A stretch of 64,000 bases of DNA, from assembly GCF_005221305.1 (NCBI RefSeq), contig NZ_CP039887.1:496001-560000 (forward strand). Direction: 5' to 3'. Position numbers and translations under genes: made by a program. Shown piece after piece: positions 23,482 to 31,599 of this stretch; the stretch's first letter is position 1, and the number at the start of each line of letters is the position of its first letter. Under the pieces are notes generated by a model. The model did not search any database. It was given only the letters and a program-made list of their open reading frames with translations, and had not been told where the DNA came from. Origin of the DNA: Neisseria subflava. GTDB lineage: Bacteria; Pseudomonadota; Gammaproteobacteria; Burkholderiales; Neisseriaceae.

Positions 23482-25761
23482 TTAAACAGTTTCTGCTTCA
23501 GGTTTGACCTTGCTTTTCTTAAACTTCAACACGGCTTCTTCTTTAGTTGCATCCCAGTCTATCAGCACAAAGCCACCTTCGGCGAGTTTGCCGAACAGGA
23601 GTTCGTCGGCGAGCGGTTTGCGGATTTTTTCCTGAATCAGGCGGTGCATCGGGCGTGCGCCCATTTGCGGGTCGAAACCTTTTTCCGCCAGATATTTGCG
23701 CAATGCCGGCATGAATTCGGCTTCGACTTTTTTGTCGAGGAGCTGGTGTTCGAGCTGGAGCAGGAATTTGTCCACGACTTTGACGATGATGGGTTCGGAC
23801 AAGGGCGCAAACGGGATAATCGCGTCCAAGCGATTGCGGAACTCGGGCGTGAAGAGTTTGTTGATTGCCTGCATTTCGTCGCCGCGCTCGCGTTTGGCGG
23901 TAAAGCCGAGGCTGGGGCGGCTGAGGCTTTCTGCGCCTGCGTTGGTGGTCATAATCAGAATGACGTTGCGGAAGTCGGCACTCTTACCGTTGTTGTCGGT
24001 CAGTTTGCCTGCGTCCATGACTTGCAGGAGGACGTTGAAAATGTCGGGGTGGGCTTTTTCGATTTCGTCCAAGAGCAACACGCAATGCGGCTGCTTGTTG
24101 ACGGCTTCGGTCAAAAGGCCGCCTTGTTCAAAGCCGACATAGCCCGGCGGCGCACCGATGAGGCGCGATACGGCATGGCGTTCCATGTATTCGGACATAT
24201 CAAAGCGTTGCAGCGGTACGCCCATCGAGTAGGCAAGCTGTTTGGCGACTTCGGTTTTGCCGACGCCGGTCGGGCCGGAGAAGAGGAAACTGCCTATCGG
24301 TTTGTCGGGCAGGGCAAGGCCGGAACGCGACATTTTGACGGCGGCAACCAGCGCATCGATGGCGTTTTCCTGACCGTAAACCATGTTTTTCAAATCGCGG
24401 CCGAGGAATTGCAGCACTTGTTTGTCGTCGTGCGACACGGTTTTTTCAGGAATCCGCGCGACTTTGGCGATGACGGTTTCGATTTGCGCTTTGCCGATGA
24501 CTTTTTTCTGTTTGGATTTGGGCAAAATCCGTTGCGCAGCGCCTGCTTCGTCCATTACGTCGATGGCTTTGTCGGGCAGGAAACGTTCGTTGATGTAGCG
24601 GGCAGAGAGTTCGGCAGCGGCTTCAAGTGCACCTTGCGTATAGCGGACTTGGTGGAAATCTTCAAACATCGATTTCAAGCCGCGCAGGATTTGCACGGTT
24701 TCGGCGACGGTGGGTTCGACCACGTCGATTTTTTGGAAGCGGCGGCTTAAGGCGTGGTCTTTGTCGAAAATGGTGCGGTATTCGTCGTAGGTGGTCGCGC
24801 CGATGCAGCGCAATGAGCCTTTCGCCAATGCAGGTTTGAGCAGGTTGGACGCGTCCATCGTGCCGCCGCTGGTGCTACCCGCGCCGATGATAGTGTGGAT
24901 TTCGTCGATAAACAAAATGGCGTGCGGGATTTTTTCGAGCTGCTTTAAGACGGACTTGACCCGCGCTTCAAAGTCGCCGCGGTATTTCGTGCCCGCCAAA
25001 AGCGAACCCATATCCAGCGCGTACACTTCGGCTTCTTTCAGCGCGTCGGGAATGTCGCCGTTGACGATTTGATGCGCCAAGCCTTCTGCCAGCGCGGTTT
25101 TGCCCACGCCTGCCTCGCCGACCAAAAGCGGATTGTTTTTACGGCGGCGGCACAGGATTTGCACCAGTCGTTCCATTTCGTGTTTGCGACCAATCAAAGG
25201 GTCGATACGGCCGGCTTTGACTTCGGCGTTGAGGTTGACGGTGTAGTCGGAAAGGGAGCCGGTTTTCTGTTCCGCTTCCTCGCCCTCGCGTCCCAGGCCG
25301 TCTGAATCATTGCCATCCTCGTCATCGGGCGAGCCATGGGCAATGCAACGCAAGACTTCAAAGCGCGTAATGGATTGCAATTTGAGGAAATAAACGGCAT
25401 GGCTTTCAGATTCGCTCATCATGGCAACCAAAATATCTAAAGGCTCTACTGCGGCTTTGCCGGCAGACTGGGTATGCACCATCGCCCGTTGGATGACGCG
25501 TTGGAAGCCCAATGTCGGCTGGGTTTCGACCGTATCCAGAAGATGATCGGGAATTTGCGGCGTATTTTCTGCAACGCTGGCCGCAAGCTGCTCGGACAGG
25601 ACTTTTAAATCCGCACCACATAGTTTCAAGACGTTCGGCACAGCTGCATCTTCTTCTATCAGCACCAAAAGCAGGTGTTCCAAGCTGATAAACTCATAAC
25701 GAGCGTTGCGTGCTTCACGATAGAGCAGTTGCAGGATGTGTTCCAATTCGGGTGAAAGCAT
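23482..25761 (-). CDS. clpA: ATP-dependent Clp protease ATP-binding subunit ClpA
   Basis: 759-residue Hsp100 unfoldase. Clp N-domain repeats fill residues 1-145, then an acidic linker and two AAA+ modules with Walker A motifs GEAGVGKTALAEG (about 218) and GPTGVGKTEVAKQ (about 490), and Walker B motifs ILFIDEIHTI and VLLLDEIEKAH. It feeds substrates to ClpP in the cytoplasm. clpS precedes it with a three-base gap, so the adaptor and unfoldase are made together for N-end-rule degradation. ClpP is not in the window. Confidence 0.96.
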   Translation of the reverse strand: MLSPELEHILQLLYREARNARYEFISLEHLLLVLIEEDAAVPNVLKLCGADLKVLSEQLAASVAENTPQIPDHLLDTVETQPTLGFQRVIQRAMVHTQSAGKAAVEPLDILVAMMSESESHAVYFLKLQSITRFEVLRCIAHGSPDDEDGNDSDGLGREGEEAEQKTGSLSDYTVNLNAEVKAGRIDPLIGRKHEMERLVQILCRRRKNNPLLVGEAGVGKTALAEGLAHQIVNGDIPDALKEAEVYALDMGSLLAGTKYRGDFEARVKSVLKQLEKIPHAILFIDEIHTIIGAGSTSGGTMDASNLLKPALAKGSLRCIGATTYDEYRTIFDKDHALSRRFQKIDVVEPTVAETVQILRGLKSMFEDFHQVRYTQGALEAAAELSARYINERFLPDKAIDVMDEAGAAQRILPKSKQKKVIGKAQIETVIAKVARIPEKTVSHDDKQVLQFLGRDLKNMVYGQENAIDALVAAVKMSRSGLALPDKPIGSFLFSGPTGVGKTEVAKQLAYSMGVPLQRFDMSEYMERHAVSRLIGAPPGYVGFEQGGLLTEAVNKQPHCVLLLDEIEKAHPDIFNVLLQVMDAGKLTDNNGKSADFRNVILIMTTNAGAESLSRPSLGFTAKRERGDEMQAINKLFTPEFRNRLDAIIPFAPLSEPIIVKVVDKFLLQLEHQLLDKKVEAEFMPALRKYLAEKGFDPQMGARPMHRLIQEKIRKPLADELLFGKLAEGGFVLIDWDATKEEAVLKFKKSKVKPEAETV

Positions 25762-25764
25762 GAT

Positions 25765-26076
25765 TTAAACCTCTTCGACTATACATTTGAGCGGATGCCC
25801 TTCAGCTTTGGCACGTTCCATAACTTGATGTTGCTTGGTCTGCGCAATATCGCGCGTGTAGGCGCCGCACAGGCCTTTGCCTTCGTGGTGCACCAGCAGC
25901 ATAACGGCCACTGCCTGTTCCTGTGCAAGCATAAAGACTTCGGTCAGGATTTCTACGACAAATTCCATGGTGGTGTAATCGTCGTTCAATAAAAATACGC
26001 CGTAACGTTTCGGCGGCTGTGTGTTGATATCGCTGAGCAGGGTATCGGATTGGTGGTCGGTATTCGGATGGTTCAT
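25765..26076 (-). CDS. clpS: ATP-dependent Clp protease adaptor ClpS
   Basis: 103 residues with a flexible N-terminus, then the conserved core YGVFLLNDDYTTMEFVVEIL (about 27-46) and MLLVHHEGKGLCGAYTRDIAQTK, which form the pocket for N-degron residues and the ClpA N-domain contact. It is followed at once by clpA. Confidence 0.95.
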   Translation of the reverse strand: MNHPNTDHQSDTLLSDINTQPPKRYGVFLLNDDYTTMEFVVEILTEVFMLAQEQAVAVMLLVHHEGKGLCGAYTRDIAQTKQHQVMERAKAEGHPLKCIVEEV

Positions 26077-26180
26077 AATCTTAGGTTTCAGTTTTCAGAC
26101 GGCCTGTTTTAGAGTGCAAACCGTTTTCTGTTGTATTTCGGCAATTTTTTTCTATTTTCCCACTTTTTTGAAAACATAGC

Positions 26181-26209
26181 TTGACGTTTTGTCTTAACAA
26201 ATGTAAAAA
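26181..26209 (+). promoter_or_regulatory. Promoter of the cold-shock gene with a long leader
   Basis: TTGACG (26181-26186) and TAAAAA (26204-26209) with a 17-base spacer. Transcription from here would give an untranslated leader of about 118 bases before the ATG at 26334. Long structured leaders are known for cspA-type genes, where they control translation at low temperature; that role here is inferred. Confidence 0.65.
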
Positions 26210-26333
26210 GACGGTTAAGCAGAAGTTGGCACTCGACTGCGTATGTAATACGTGGGAGAAACGCTGAACGTTTTAGTTTGCTGTATGCCTTGTTTTGCTG
26301 ATTTTGTTAATTTTTAAGTATAGGAAGTTTCTA

Positions 26334-26537
26334 ATGGCAACCGGTATCGTAAAATGGTTTAACGACGCTAAAGGTTTTGGTTTCATCACTCCTGATGAAG
26401 GTGGCGAAGATTTGTTCGCTCACTTCTCAGCGATCAACATGGAAGGTTTCAAAACCCTGAAAGAAGGCCAACGCGTGTCTTTCGACGTAACCACCGGCCC
26501 TAAAGGCAAACAAGCTGCTAACATTCAAGCTGCTTAA
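26334..26537 (+). CDS. Cold-shock protein (CspA family)
   Basis: 67 residues from the ATG at 26334 (Met-Ala-Thr-Gly-Ile-Val); the in-frame start at 26295 lies in the leader. RNA-binding motifs KGFGFITPDEG (RNP1, about residues 14-24) and DLFAHFSAI (RNP2, about 26-34) are complete. It is a single OB-fold RNA chaperone. The gene has its own promoter and terminator, so it stands alone. Confidence 0.95.
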   Translation: MATGIVKWFNDAKGFGFITPDEGGEDLFAHFSAINMEGFKTLKEGQRVSFDVTTGPKGKQAANIQAA

Positions 26538-26565
26538 TCAAATGCGCGGCGTAAGCCGTAAAATC

Positions 26566-26592
26566 ATGGCGGGGTTTCCCGCCATTTTTTAT
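26566..26592 (+). terminator. Rho-independent terminator of the cold-shock gene
   Basis: ATGGCGGG / CCCGCCAT (26566-26573 and 26578-26585) around a GTTT loop, followed by six T. It is not made of DUS. Confidence 0.9.
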
Positions 26593-26612
26593 GGGCGTTC
26601 GGGTCAAAAATT

Positions 26613-26828
26613 ATGAATCAAAATTCATCTTATCAAAATGCTTTAAACCAGTTGGACGAGCTTATCCGTCATTTTCGCAGCGAAGGCGAGGTCAGCTGCG
26701 CCGTTGCCGAGCGTGAAGACCAAATCTTGATCCGCCTTGCCGATTTGAAACTGGATTTGCGCCCTGAAGATGAAAAAGCGATTGCTGATATCGACCGCTT
26801 TTACCGCCGCCATGTTTTAAGCGAATAA
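26613..26828 (+). CDS. Conserved hypothetical protein, small and acidic
   Basis: 71 residues, no signal peptide and no cysteine motif beyond one Cys. It appears helical, with many Asp, Glu and Arg (AEREDQILIRLADLKLDLRPEDEKAI). I do not recognise a family. It lies between the cold-shock gene and smpB. The start is set by the first ATG after the terminator; no strong ribosome site is visible. Confidence 0.55.
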   Translation: MNQNSSYQNALNQLDELIRHFRSEGEVSCAVAEREDQILIRLADLKLDLRPEDEKAIADIDRFYRRHVLSE

Positions 26829-26912
26829 ACGTTTCAAAACCGTTTGCCGTTTTATTTTTTAAGCATGCCTGATAAAATAGGCCGTCTGAAAAGTTTGTAA
26901 AGAATCAGCACA

Positions 26913-27359
26913 ATGAGTATTGCCAATAATAAAAAAGCCTTTCACGATTTCTTTATCGAAGACCAAATCGAAGCCGGTATAGTATTGGAGGGATGGGAAG
27001 TCAAAGCCATCCGCGCTGCACGCGTTCAATTAAAAGAAAGCTATATCTACTGGAAAAAAGACGCATTCTATTTGGTGGGGTGCCACATTACCGCATTGCC
27101 CACTGCCTCGACACACGTCAAACCCGATCCTGTCCGTCCGCGTAAGTTGTTGTTGAAACAATCGGAAATCAACAAGTTAATCGGCAAAACCGAACGTGCC
27201 GGTTATACGATTGTGCCCTTAAACCTGCATTACACCCGCGGTAGAATCAAAGTGGAAATCGGTTTGGCTAAGGGTAAGAAACAGCATGACAAACGCCAAA
27301 GCCTGAAAGAAGCGGATTGGAAGCGTGAGAAACAGCGTTTAATGAAAAACGTACGTTGA
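26913..27359 (+). CDS. smpB: SsrA-binding protein SmpB
   Basis: 148 residues, standard length. Conserved segments are NKKAFHDFFIEDQIEAGIVLEGWEVKAIRAARV near the start, LLLKQSEINKLIGK in the middle and a basic C-terminal tail (KKQHDKRQSLKEADWKREKQRLMK) that enters the ribosome. It brings tmRNA to stalled ribosomes. The tmRNA gene is not in the window. An inverted DUS pair follows. Confidence 0.96.
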   Translation: MSIANNKKAFHDFFIEDQIEAGIVLEGWEVKAIRAARVQLKESYIYWKKDAFYLVGCHITALPTASTHVKPDPVRPRKLLLKQSEINKLIGKTERAGYTIVPLNLHYTRGRIKVEIGLAKGKKQHDKRQSLKEADWKREKQRLMKNVR

Positions 27360-27363
27360 TTTT

Positions 27364-27395
27364 TTCAGACGGCCTTTTTATAAAGGCCGTCTGAA
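27364..27395 (+). terminator. Inverted DUS pair after smpB
   Basis: TTCAGACGGCC (27364-27374) and GGCCGTCTGAA (27385-27395) with a T/A-rich loop. Confidence 0.7.
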
Positions 27396-27430
27396 TATTT
27401 ATTGTTTGAAAATTTTAAAAAGGAAAACAG

Positions 27431-27871
27431 ATGAAAACTATGATTTTAGCGGCGGCTTCTGCCGTATTGTTGTTGGGCGCGTGTTCCACTACGGAACAAC
27501 GAGTATTGAAACCTGAAGAGCTGACCAGCATCAAACATGTCTGCATCATTCAAAATGCAAAAGTAAGGCCGCATGATTTGGATCGTGCTTTGTCTAAAGC
27601 TTTAGCAAAACGCGGTATCGGCAGCACGATTGTGACAGCGGATAACCGTGGCAAACTGTATGATTCTTCTTGCCCGTATAATCTGCGTTATAAAACCAAA
27701 GGCAATAATGAAATCTTGCGTAAAGGTGTATTTGTGTTGAGAAGCACCAAGTATGCGGTTTCGACTGTCAGCTATTCTTTGAATGATGAAAACCACTTCC
27801 GAACCAACCCTGATTTGGTGAAACAGGCTGAAGGTGTTGTGGCCAAATTGTTGGAAAAAAACAGCAAATAA
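27431..27871 (+). CDS. Putative lipoprotein, unknown function
   Basis: 146 residues with a lipoprotein signal peptide ending in the lipobox LLGAC (Cys at residue 19). The mature part is basic and shows two further Cys residues (HVCIIQ and SSCPYN) that could pair. The part DLDRALSKALAKRGIGSTIVT looks like an alpha/beta fold. I do not recognise a family beyond a Neisseria-type lipoprotein. An AAGGA ribosome site precedes the ATG and a strong terminator follows. Confidence 0.75.
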   Translation: MKTMILAAASAVLLLGACSTTEQRVLKPEELTSIKHVCIIQNAKVRPHDLDRALSKALAKRGIGSTIVTADNRGKLYDSSCPYNLRYKTKGNNEILRKGVFVLRSTKYAVSTVSYSLNDENHFRTNPDLVKQAEGVVAKLLEKNSK

Positions 27872-27883
27872 AAGCCAGAATAA

Positions 27884-27935
27884 AAAACCGGCTTGCCGTG
27901 ATATGGAGAATATCGGGCAAGCCGGTTTTATTTTC
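27884..27935. terminator. Rho-independent terminator between convergent genes
   Basis: A 14-bp inverted repeat AAAACCGGCTTGCC / GGCAAGCCGGTTTT (27884-27897 and 27916-27929) followed by ATTTTC, then one DUS. Serves the lipoprotein gene and possibly the facing gene. Confidence 0.85.
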
Positions 27936-27943
27936 AGACGGCC

Positions 27944-28429
27944 TTAAATGGATTTGATTTTTTCCCAAAGGGTTTTGACCGTACCTTGATAGTAGGTTTC
28001 GGAAGTGCAATAGACTGTTTCTAAAGCACATTGTCCTTGTGAGCCGTATTTTTTGATACATTGGTTCAAGGCAATTTGATGCACGGTTTTGAAACGAGGG
28101 GAGGTAATGGCCACAACGTTTTGCGCAGTCAATTTGCCCATGGCTTTAGGGTAGGCAACAGCGATACAGGTGTTGTGCAGAGGGACAACTGTTTTACAGC
28201 CTGTTGCTTGGCCTGCGCCGATACCGGCTAAGGCATCTTGGCCTTTGCAGAATGTTTCGAGTTCGGCTGTCGCATCCAGTTGCGTGGCATTTTCTTTGGT
28301 GGTTTTGATTTGCAGCACTTCATTGCTGTCGGCAGGATTTTGCCACATCGCCAGGTAGCCGTAAGTATCGGCAGCCAGGGCGGCAGGAGTCAGTGCGCAA
28401 AGGATAAGTGTCGTTAGTGTTTTTTTCAT
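27944..28429 (-). CDS. Secreted Cys-rich protein, DUF4189-like
   Basis: 161 residues. A Sec signal peptide (MKKTLTTLILCALTPAALAA) is followed by a mature part with six Cys residues (FCKG, GCKT, NTCIAVA, QCIKKYG, QCALE, YCTS), which suggests three disulfides in the periplasm. The spacing and the AVAYPKAMGK segment resemble DUF4189-type small secreted proteins; this assignment is tentative. The upstream flank now ends at the IS element. Before the insertion the interrupted lipoprotein gene may have preceded it in one transcript. Confidence 0.7.
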   Translation of the reverse strand: MKKTLTTLILCALTPAALAADTYGYLAMWQNPADSNEVLQIKTTKENATQLDATAELETFCKGQDALAGIGAGQATGCKTVVPLHNTCIAVAYPKAMGKLTAQNVVAITSPRFKTVHQIALNQCIKKYGSQGQCALETVYCTSETYYQGTVKTLWEKIKSI

Positions 28430-28500
28430 GTTTGTTCCCTGTTTGTTGGGTATTTGTCGTTATTATAAAGCAAAAGTACTCATTTGATATAAATTTGCTT

Positions 28501-28540
28501 TTAAAATGAATATTTAAGTGTGGCAGATAGATTATAGGCC
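28501..28540 (-). pseudogene. Possible 3' remnant of the lipoprotein gene split by the IS
   Basis: If the IS and one copy of the short repeat CCTAT are removed, the lipoprotein frame from 29946 runs on as Asn-Leu-Ser-Ala-Thr-Leu-Lys-Tyr-Ser-Phe and stops at TAA (28501-28503). Two extra bases (CC on the + strand) lie between this repeat and the IS end, so the target duplication is not clean. The remnant is a reconstruction. Confidence 0.4.
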
Positions 28541-29757
28541 GAGACCTTTGCAAAATCCTCCCAAAATCCCCTAAATTCCCACCAAGACATTTAGGGGATT
28601 TCTCATGAGCACCTTCTTCTAACAAACCGCACAAGCCATGATTGCCAAACACATCGACCGCTTCCCACTATTGTAGCTGGATCAAGTGATTGATTGGCAA
28701 CCGATCGAACAATACCTGAATCGTCAAAAAACCGTTACCTCAGAGGCCATCGCGGTCGTCCCGCCTATCCCCTGTTATCCATGTTCAAAGCCGTCCTGCT
28801 CGGACAATGGCACAGCCTCTCCGATCCCGAACTCGAACACAGCCTCATCACCCGCATCGATTTCAACCTGTTTTGCCGTTTTGACGAACTGAGTAACCCC
28901 GATTACAGCACCTTATGCCGCTACCGCAATTGGCTGGCGCAAGACGACACCCTGTCCGAATTGCTAAAACTGATTAACTGCCAACTGACCGAAAAAGGCC
29001 TAAAAATAGAGAAAGCATCCGCCGCCGTCGTTGACGCCACCATTATTCAGACCGCCGGCAGCAAACAGCGTCAGGCCATAGAAGTCGATGAAGAAGGACA
29101 AGTCAGCGGACAAACCACACCGAGTAAGGACAAAGATGCCCGTTGGACAAAGAAAAACGGCATCTACAAACTCGGTTACAAACAACATACCCGTACAGAT
29201 GCGGAAGGCTATATCGAGAAACTGCACATTACCCCCGCCAATGCCCATGAGTGCAACCACCTGTCGCCTTTGTTGGAAGGACTATCCAAAGGTACGACCG
29301 TCTATGCCGACAAAGGCTACGACAGTAAGGAAAACCGGCAACATCTGAAAGAGCATCAGTTGTTAGACGGCATTATGCGCAAAGCCTGCCGCAACCATCC
29401 GCTGACGGAAGCGCAAACCAAACGCAACCGATATTTGTCGAAGACCCGTTATGTGGTCGAACAAAGCTTCGGTACGCTGCACCGTAAATTCCACTATGCC
29501 CGGGCAGCCTATTTCGGGCTGCTCAAAGTAAGTGCGCAAAGCCATCTGAAGGCGATGTGTTTGAACCTTTTGAAAGCCGCCAACAGGCTAAGTGCGCCTG
29601 TTGCCGCCTAAAAGGCGGCCGGATGCCTGATTATCAGGTATCTGGGGAGGATTAAGGGGGCATTTGGGTAAAATCAGGAGTGATTTGGGGCGAAAACAGC
29701 CGAAAAACTGTGTTTGGGTTTCGGCTGTCGGGGGAAGGACTTTTTTGCAAAGGTCTC
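28541..29757 (+). mobile_element. IS1106-type element (IS5 family), complete ends, dead transposase
   Basis: 1217 bases bounded by the 15-base inverted repeats GAGACCTTTGCAAAA (28541-28555) and TTTTGCAAAGGTCTC (29743-29757). It carries one IS5-type transposase reading rightward. The gene is broken by two early stops and a frame change. No perfect target duplication touches both ends, but ATAGG follows the right end and lies two bases before the left end. The element interrupts a small lipoprotein gene on the opposite strand. Confidence 0.88.
28604..29611 (+). pseudogene. IS5-family transposase (IS1106 type), degenerate
   Basis: Starts ATGAGCACCTTC at 28604, but a TAA follows at codon 6 and a TAG at codon 24. 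Around 28725-28745 the frame shifts: the peptide Leu-Asn-Arg-Gln leads to a run of A after which RGHRGRPAYPLL is read in the next frame. From there the frame is open to 29611 and shows the DDE regions of IS5 transposases (AVVDATIIQTAG, YADKGYDSKENR, and RNRYLSKTRYVVEQSFG). The damage means the copy cannot move itself. Confidence 0.9.
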
Positions 29758-29946
29758 ATAGGTGTATTGATCGTCGAGCATGACCCAGCCGCCTGCGGAT
29801 GCATCTTCTATAGCGGAGCCAAGCTTCCCGAAAGAGAGGATGCTGTCGTTGCCTTTGCGGATGGCGGGTGTACCGTCGTCTGAAAAAGTGGTGCAGCCAG
29901 CGAGAAGGAATACTGCGGATAAAAAGGGGAAGACGTATGTTTTCAT
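29758..29946 (-). pseudogene. Small lipoprotein gene interrupted by the IS1106-type element
   Basis: Begins MKTYVFPFLSAVFLLAGC, a lipoprotein signal with the lipobox LAGC (Cys at residue 18), then about 45 residues of mature protein (FSDDGTPAIRKGNDSILSFG and GSAIEDASAGGWVMLDDQY). At 29757 the frame enters the IS end and continues for about 28 foreign residues to a stop at 29674. The original end is probably beyond the IS (see remnant at 28501). The function is unknown. The truncated product may still be lipidated. Confidence 0.7.
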
Positions 29947-29971
29947 AATGTTTGTTTAAAGGTATTTAAAA

Positions 29972-30571
29972 TCAGGCAAATGGGGGAATACTCAATCCGA
30001 ATTGTTCCAACAAGCCGACCGTTTCGTAAACGGGCAGGCCCATCACGCCTGTAAAGCTGCCTTGCAAATGCTCGACAAACACGCCGCCCAAACCCTGAAT
30101 GCCATACGCGCCCGCTTTGTCCATCGGTTCGCCACTTCGGATATAGGCGGATATTTCTTCGGCAGACAAGGTTTTGAAACGTACATCGCTGGTTTGCAAA
30201 ACGCCGTGCGTTTTCCCTTGCCAATATACGCATACGGCAGTCAGCACCTGATGCGTCTGCCCTGAAAGCCGTGCGAGTATTTCGGCTGCTTGGGCTTCGG
30301 TTTCCGGTTTGCCGAGAATGTGGTTTTGATAGGCGACCGTAGTGTCGGCGGTCAGAATCGGATATTCGGGCGACGCGTCGTGTGTGGCTAACCATTGCTC
30401 GACAGCGGCGGCATTTTTTTCCTGCGCCATACGTTGCACATAATCGGCGGCTTTTTCGTCGGAATGCGGCGTTTCGTCGATGTCGACAGGGATACGGATA
30501 ACTTTGAATCTTAAGTTTTCCAGAATTTCGCGGCGGCGCGGGCTGCCGGAGGCTAGGTAGAGTGTGTGCAT
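29972..30571 (-). CDS. maf: Maf-family nucleoside triphosphate pyrophosphatase (YhdE type)
   Basis: 199 residues. The N-terminal LYLASGSPRRREIL (about 3-16) is the family signature. The substrate loop ILTADTTVAYQNHILGKP (about 72-89) and SGEPMDKAGAYGIQGLGG (about 151-168) follow. Maf proteins hydrolyse non-canonical or excess nucleoside triphosphates such as dTTP and UTP. It is followed on the same strand by the interrupted lipoprotein gene and preceded by the gamma carbonic anhydrase gene. Confidence 0.92.
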   Translation of the reverse strand: MHTLYLASGSPRRREILENLRFKVIRIPVDIDETPHSDEKAADYVQRMAQEKNAAAVEQWLATHDASPEYPILTADTTVAYQNHILGKPETEAQAAEILARLSGQTHQVLTAVCVYWQGKTHGVLQTSDVRFKTLSAEEISAYIRSGEPMDKAGAYGIQGLGGVFVEHLQGSFTGVMGLPVYETVGLLEQFGLSIPPFA

Positions 30572-30619
30572 AAAACTTTCTTTTTTAGGGGATATAAGGT
30601 CGTCTGAAAATTATTTTGA

Positions 30620-31147
30620 CTATTTGTGTTGGCCGGACAGGCGCACATAATGCGCAGAAGAATATTTCAAAAATTCTTTTTCTTTTTCGGTCAGCGGGCG
30701 GACTTGTTTGACGGGCGAGCCGACATAGAGATAGCCGCTTTCCAAACGTTTGCGTGGCGGCACCAAGCTGCCTGCGCCTATCATCACGTCGTCTTCAATG
30801 ACGGTATCGTCCAGAATAATTGTACCCATCCCGATCAACACACGATCGCCGATGCGGCAGCCGTGCAGCATGACTTTGTGTCCGACGGTTACGTCTTCGC
30901 CGATGATAAGGGGCGAACCTTCAGGCTTTTCCGCGTTTTTGTGCGAAACGTGCAAGACACTGCCGTCCTGTACATTGCTGCGCGCGCCGATGCTGATGCT
31001 GTTCACGTCGCCGCGCAACACGGCATACGGCCAAACGGATACGTCTTCGGCAAGCAATACTTCGCCGATGATGACGGAGGTCTCGTCGATGAGGCAGGAT
31101 TCGTGGATTTGGGGAGTATGGTCTAAGAAGGGGCGGATAGGATTCAT
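30620..31147 (-). CDS. Gamma carbonic anhydrase family protein
   Basis: 175 residues built of hexapeptide repeats that form a left-handed beta-helix (about 15-145), with a C-terminal helix. The metal ligands expected in this family are present as His in VLHVSHKNA, VTVGHKVMLHGC (two His, about 82-93). It resembles E. coli YrdA and PaaY-type proteins, cytoplasmic trimers with zinc at subunit faces. Many members show little carbonic anhydrase activity, so the true reaction is uncertain. Confidence 0.88.
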   Translation of the reverse strand: MNPIRPFLDHTPQIHESCLIDETSVIIGEVLLAEDVSVWPYAVLRGDVNSISIGARSNVQDGSVLHVSHKNAEKPEGSPLIIGEDVTVGHKVMLHGCRIGDRVLIGMGTIILDDTVIEDDVMIGAGSLVPPRKRLESGYLYVGSPVKQVRPLTEKEKEFLKYSSAHYVRLSGQHK

Positions 31148-31599
31148 GTTGTTTCTTTCTTTTTGATAGTGTGGCAGGTTTCAGACGACCTGCGGCTCGG
31201 TATGGCGAAAGTATGCCGTTTTGACGCAGGTGAGGCAAGGGCGGTGTCTCCCGAGATGTCGTCATGTCTTTGTAAACAATATTTTTTATGGTTATAGAAC
31301 CATTTTCCGTTAGGCCTGCATCTCTTGTTTACCGAAGGTGGAAAATTGTCCGTTATTATCTTGTAGTTACAAGTAGCTGCAAATCATTCTCTTGCCATTT
31401 GAATTGGAATGATATATATTTTAAAAAAATATTTCATAAAATAACGAAACCCGATGGTTTGTTTTCAAACAGGTTTGGTGGGTTTCCAATCTCACAAACC
31501 TTGGCTTCCATCCCATATCCGTTTTCAAATCTATCTAATCCACCTTGTTTAAATAAAGGCGGCCGGAAGGTTGTTTGAAACTGTATGAGGGATATTCAC
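31148..31599. other. Divergent promoter region between gamma-CA gene and hemO
   Basis: About 450 bases without a credible gene. It holds one DUS-like copy (TTTCAGACGACCT, about 31181), a small palindrome ATGGTTATAGAACCAT (about 31288-31303), and the inverted repeat ATCATTC...GAATGAT (31383-31389 and 31407-31413) in an A+T-rich context next to TATATATTT. The last is where an iron-responsive hemO promoter would be expected. A 96-codon open frame (31288-31578) shows no family features and is not accepted. Confidence 0.5.
31383..31420 (+). promoter_or_regulatory. Possible hemO operator/promoter (inverted repeat near TATATATT)
   Basis: ATCATTC and GAATGAT form a 7-bp inverted repeat 17 bases apart, directly before TATATATT, about 180 bases upstream of hemO. 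hemO in pathogenic Neisseria is Fur-repressed. The sequence only loosely fits the NATWAT-type Fur box, so this is a candidate. Confidence 0.3.

Noticed and set aside
23425..24750. 441-codon plus-strand frame opposite clpA
   Set aside because: Antisense shadow of clpA; no ribosome site and no recognisable domain.
31288..31578. 96-codon frame upstream of hemO
   Set aside because: Low-complexity, no ribosome site, lies in the likely regulatory region and matches no family I know.
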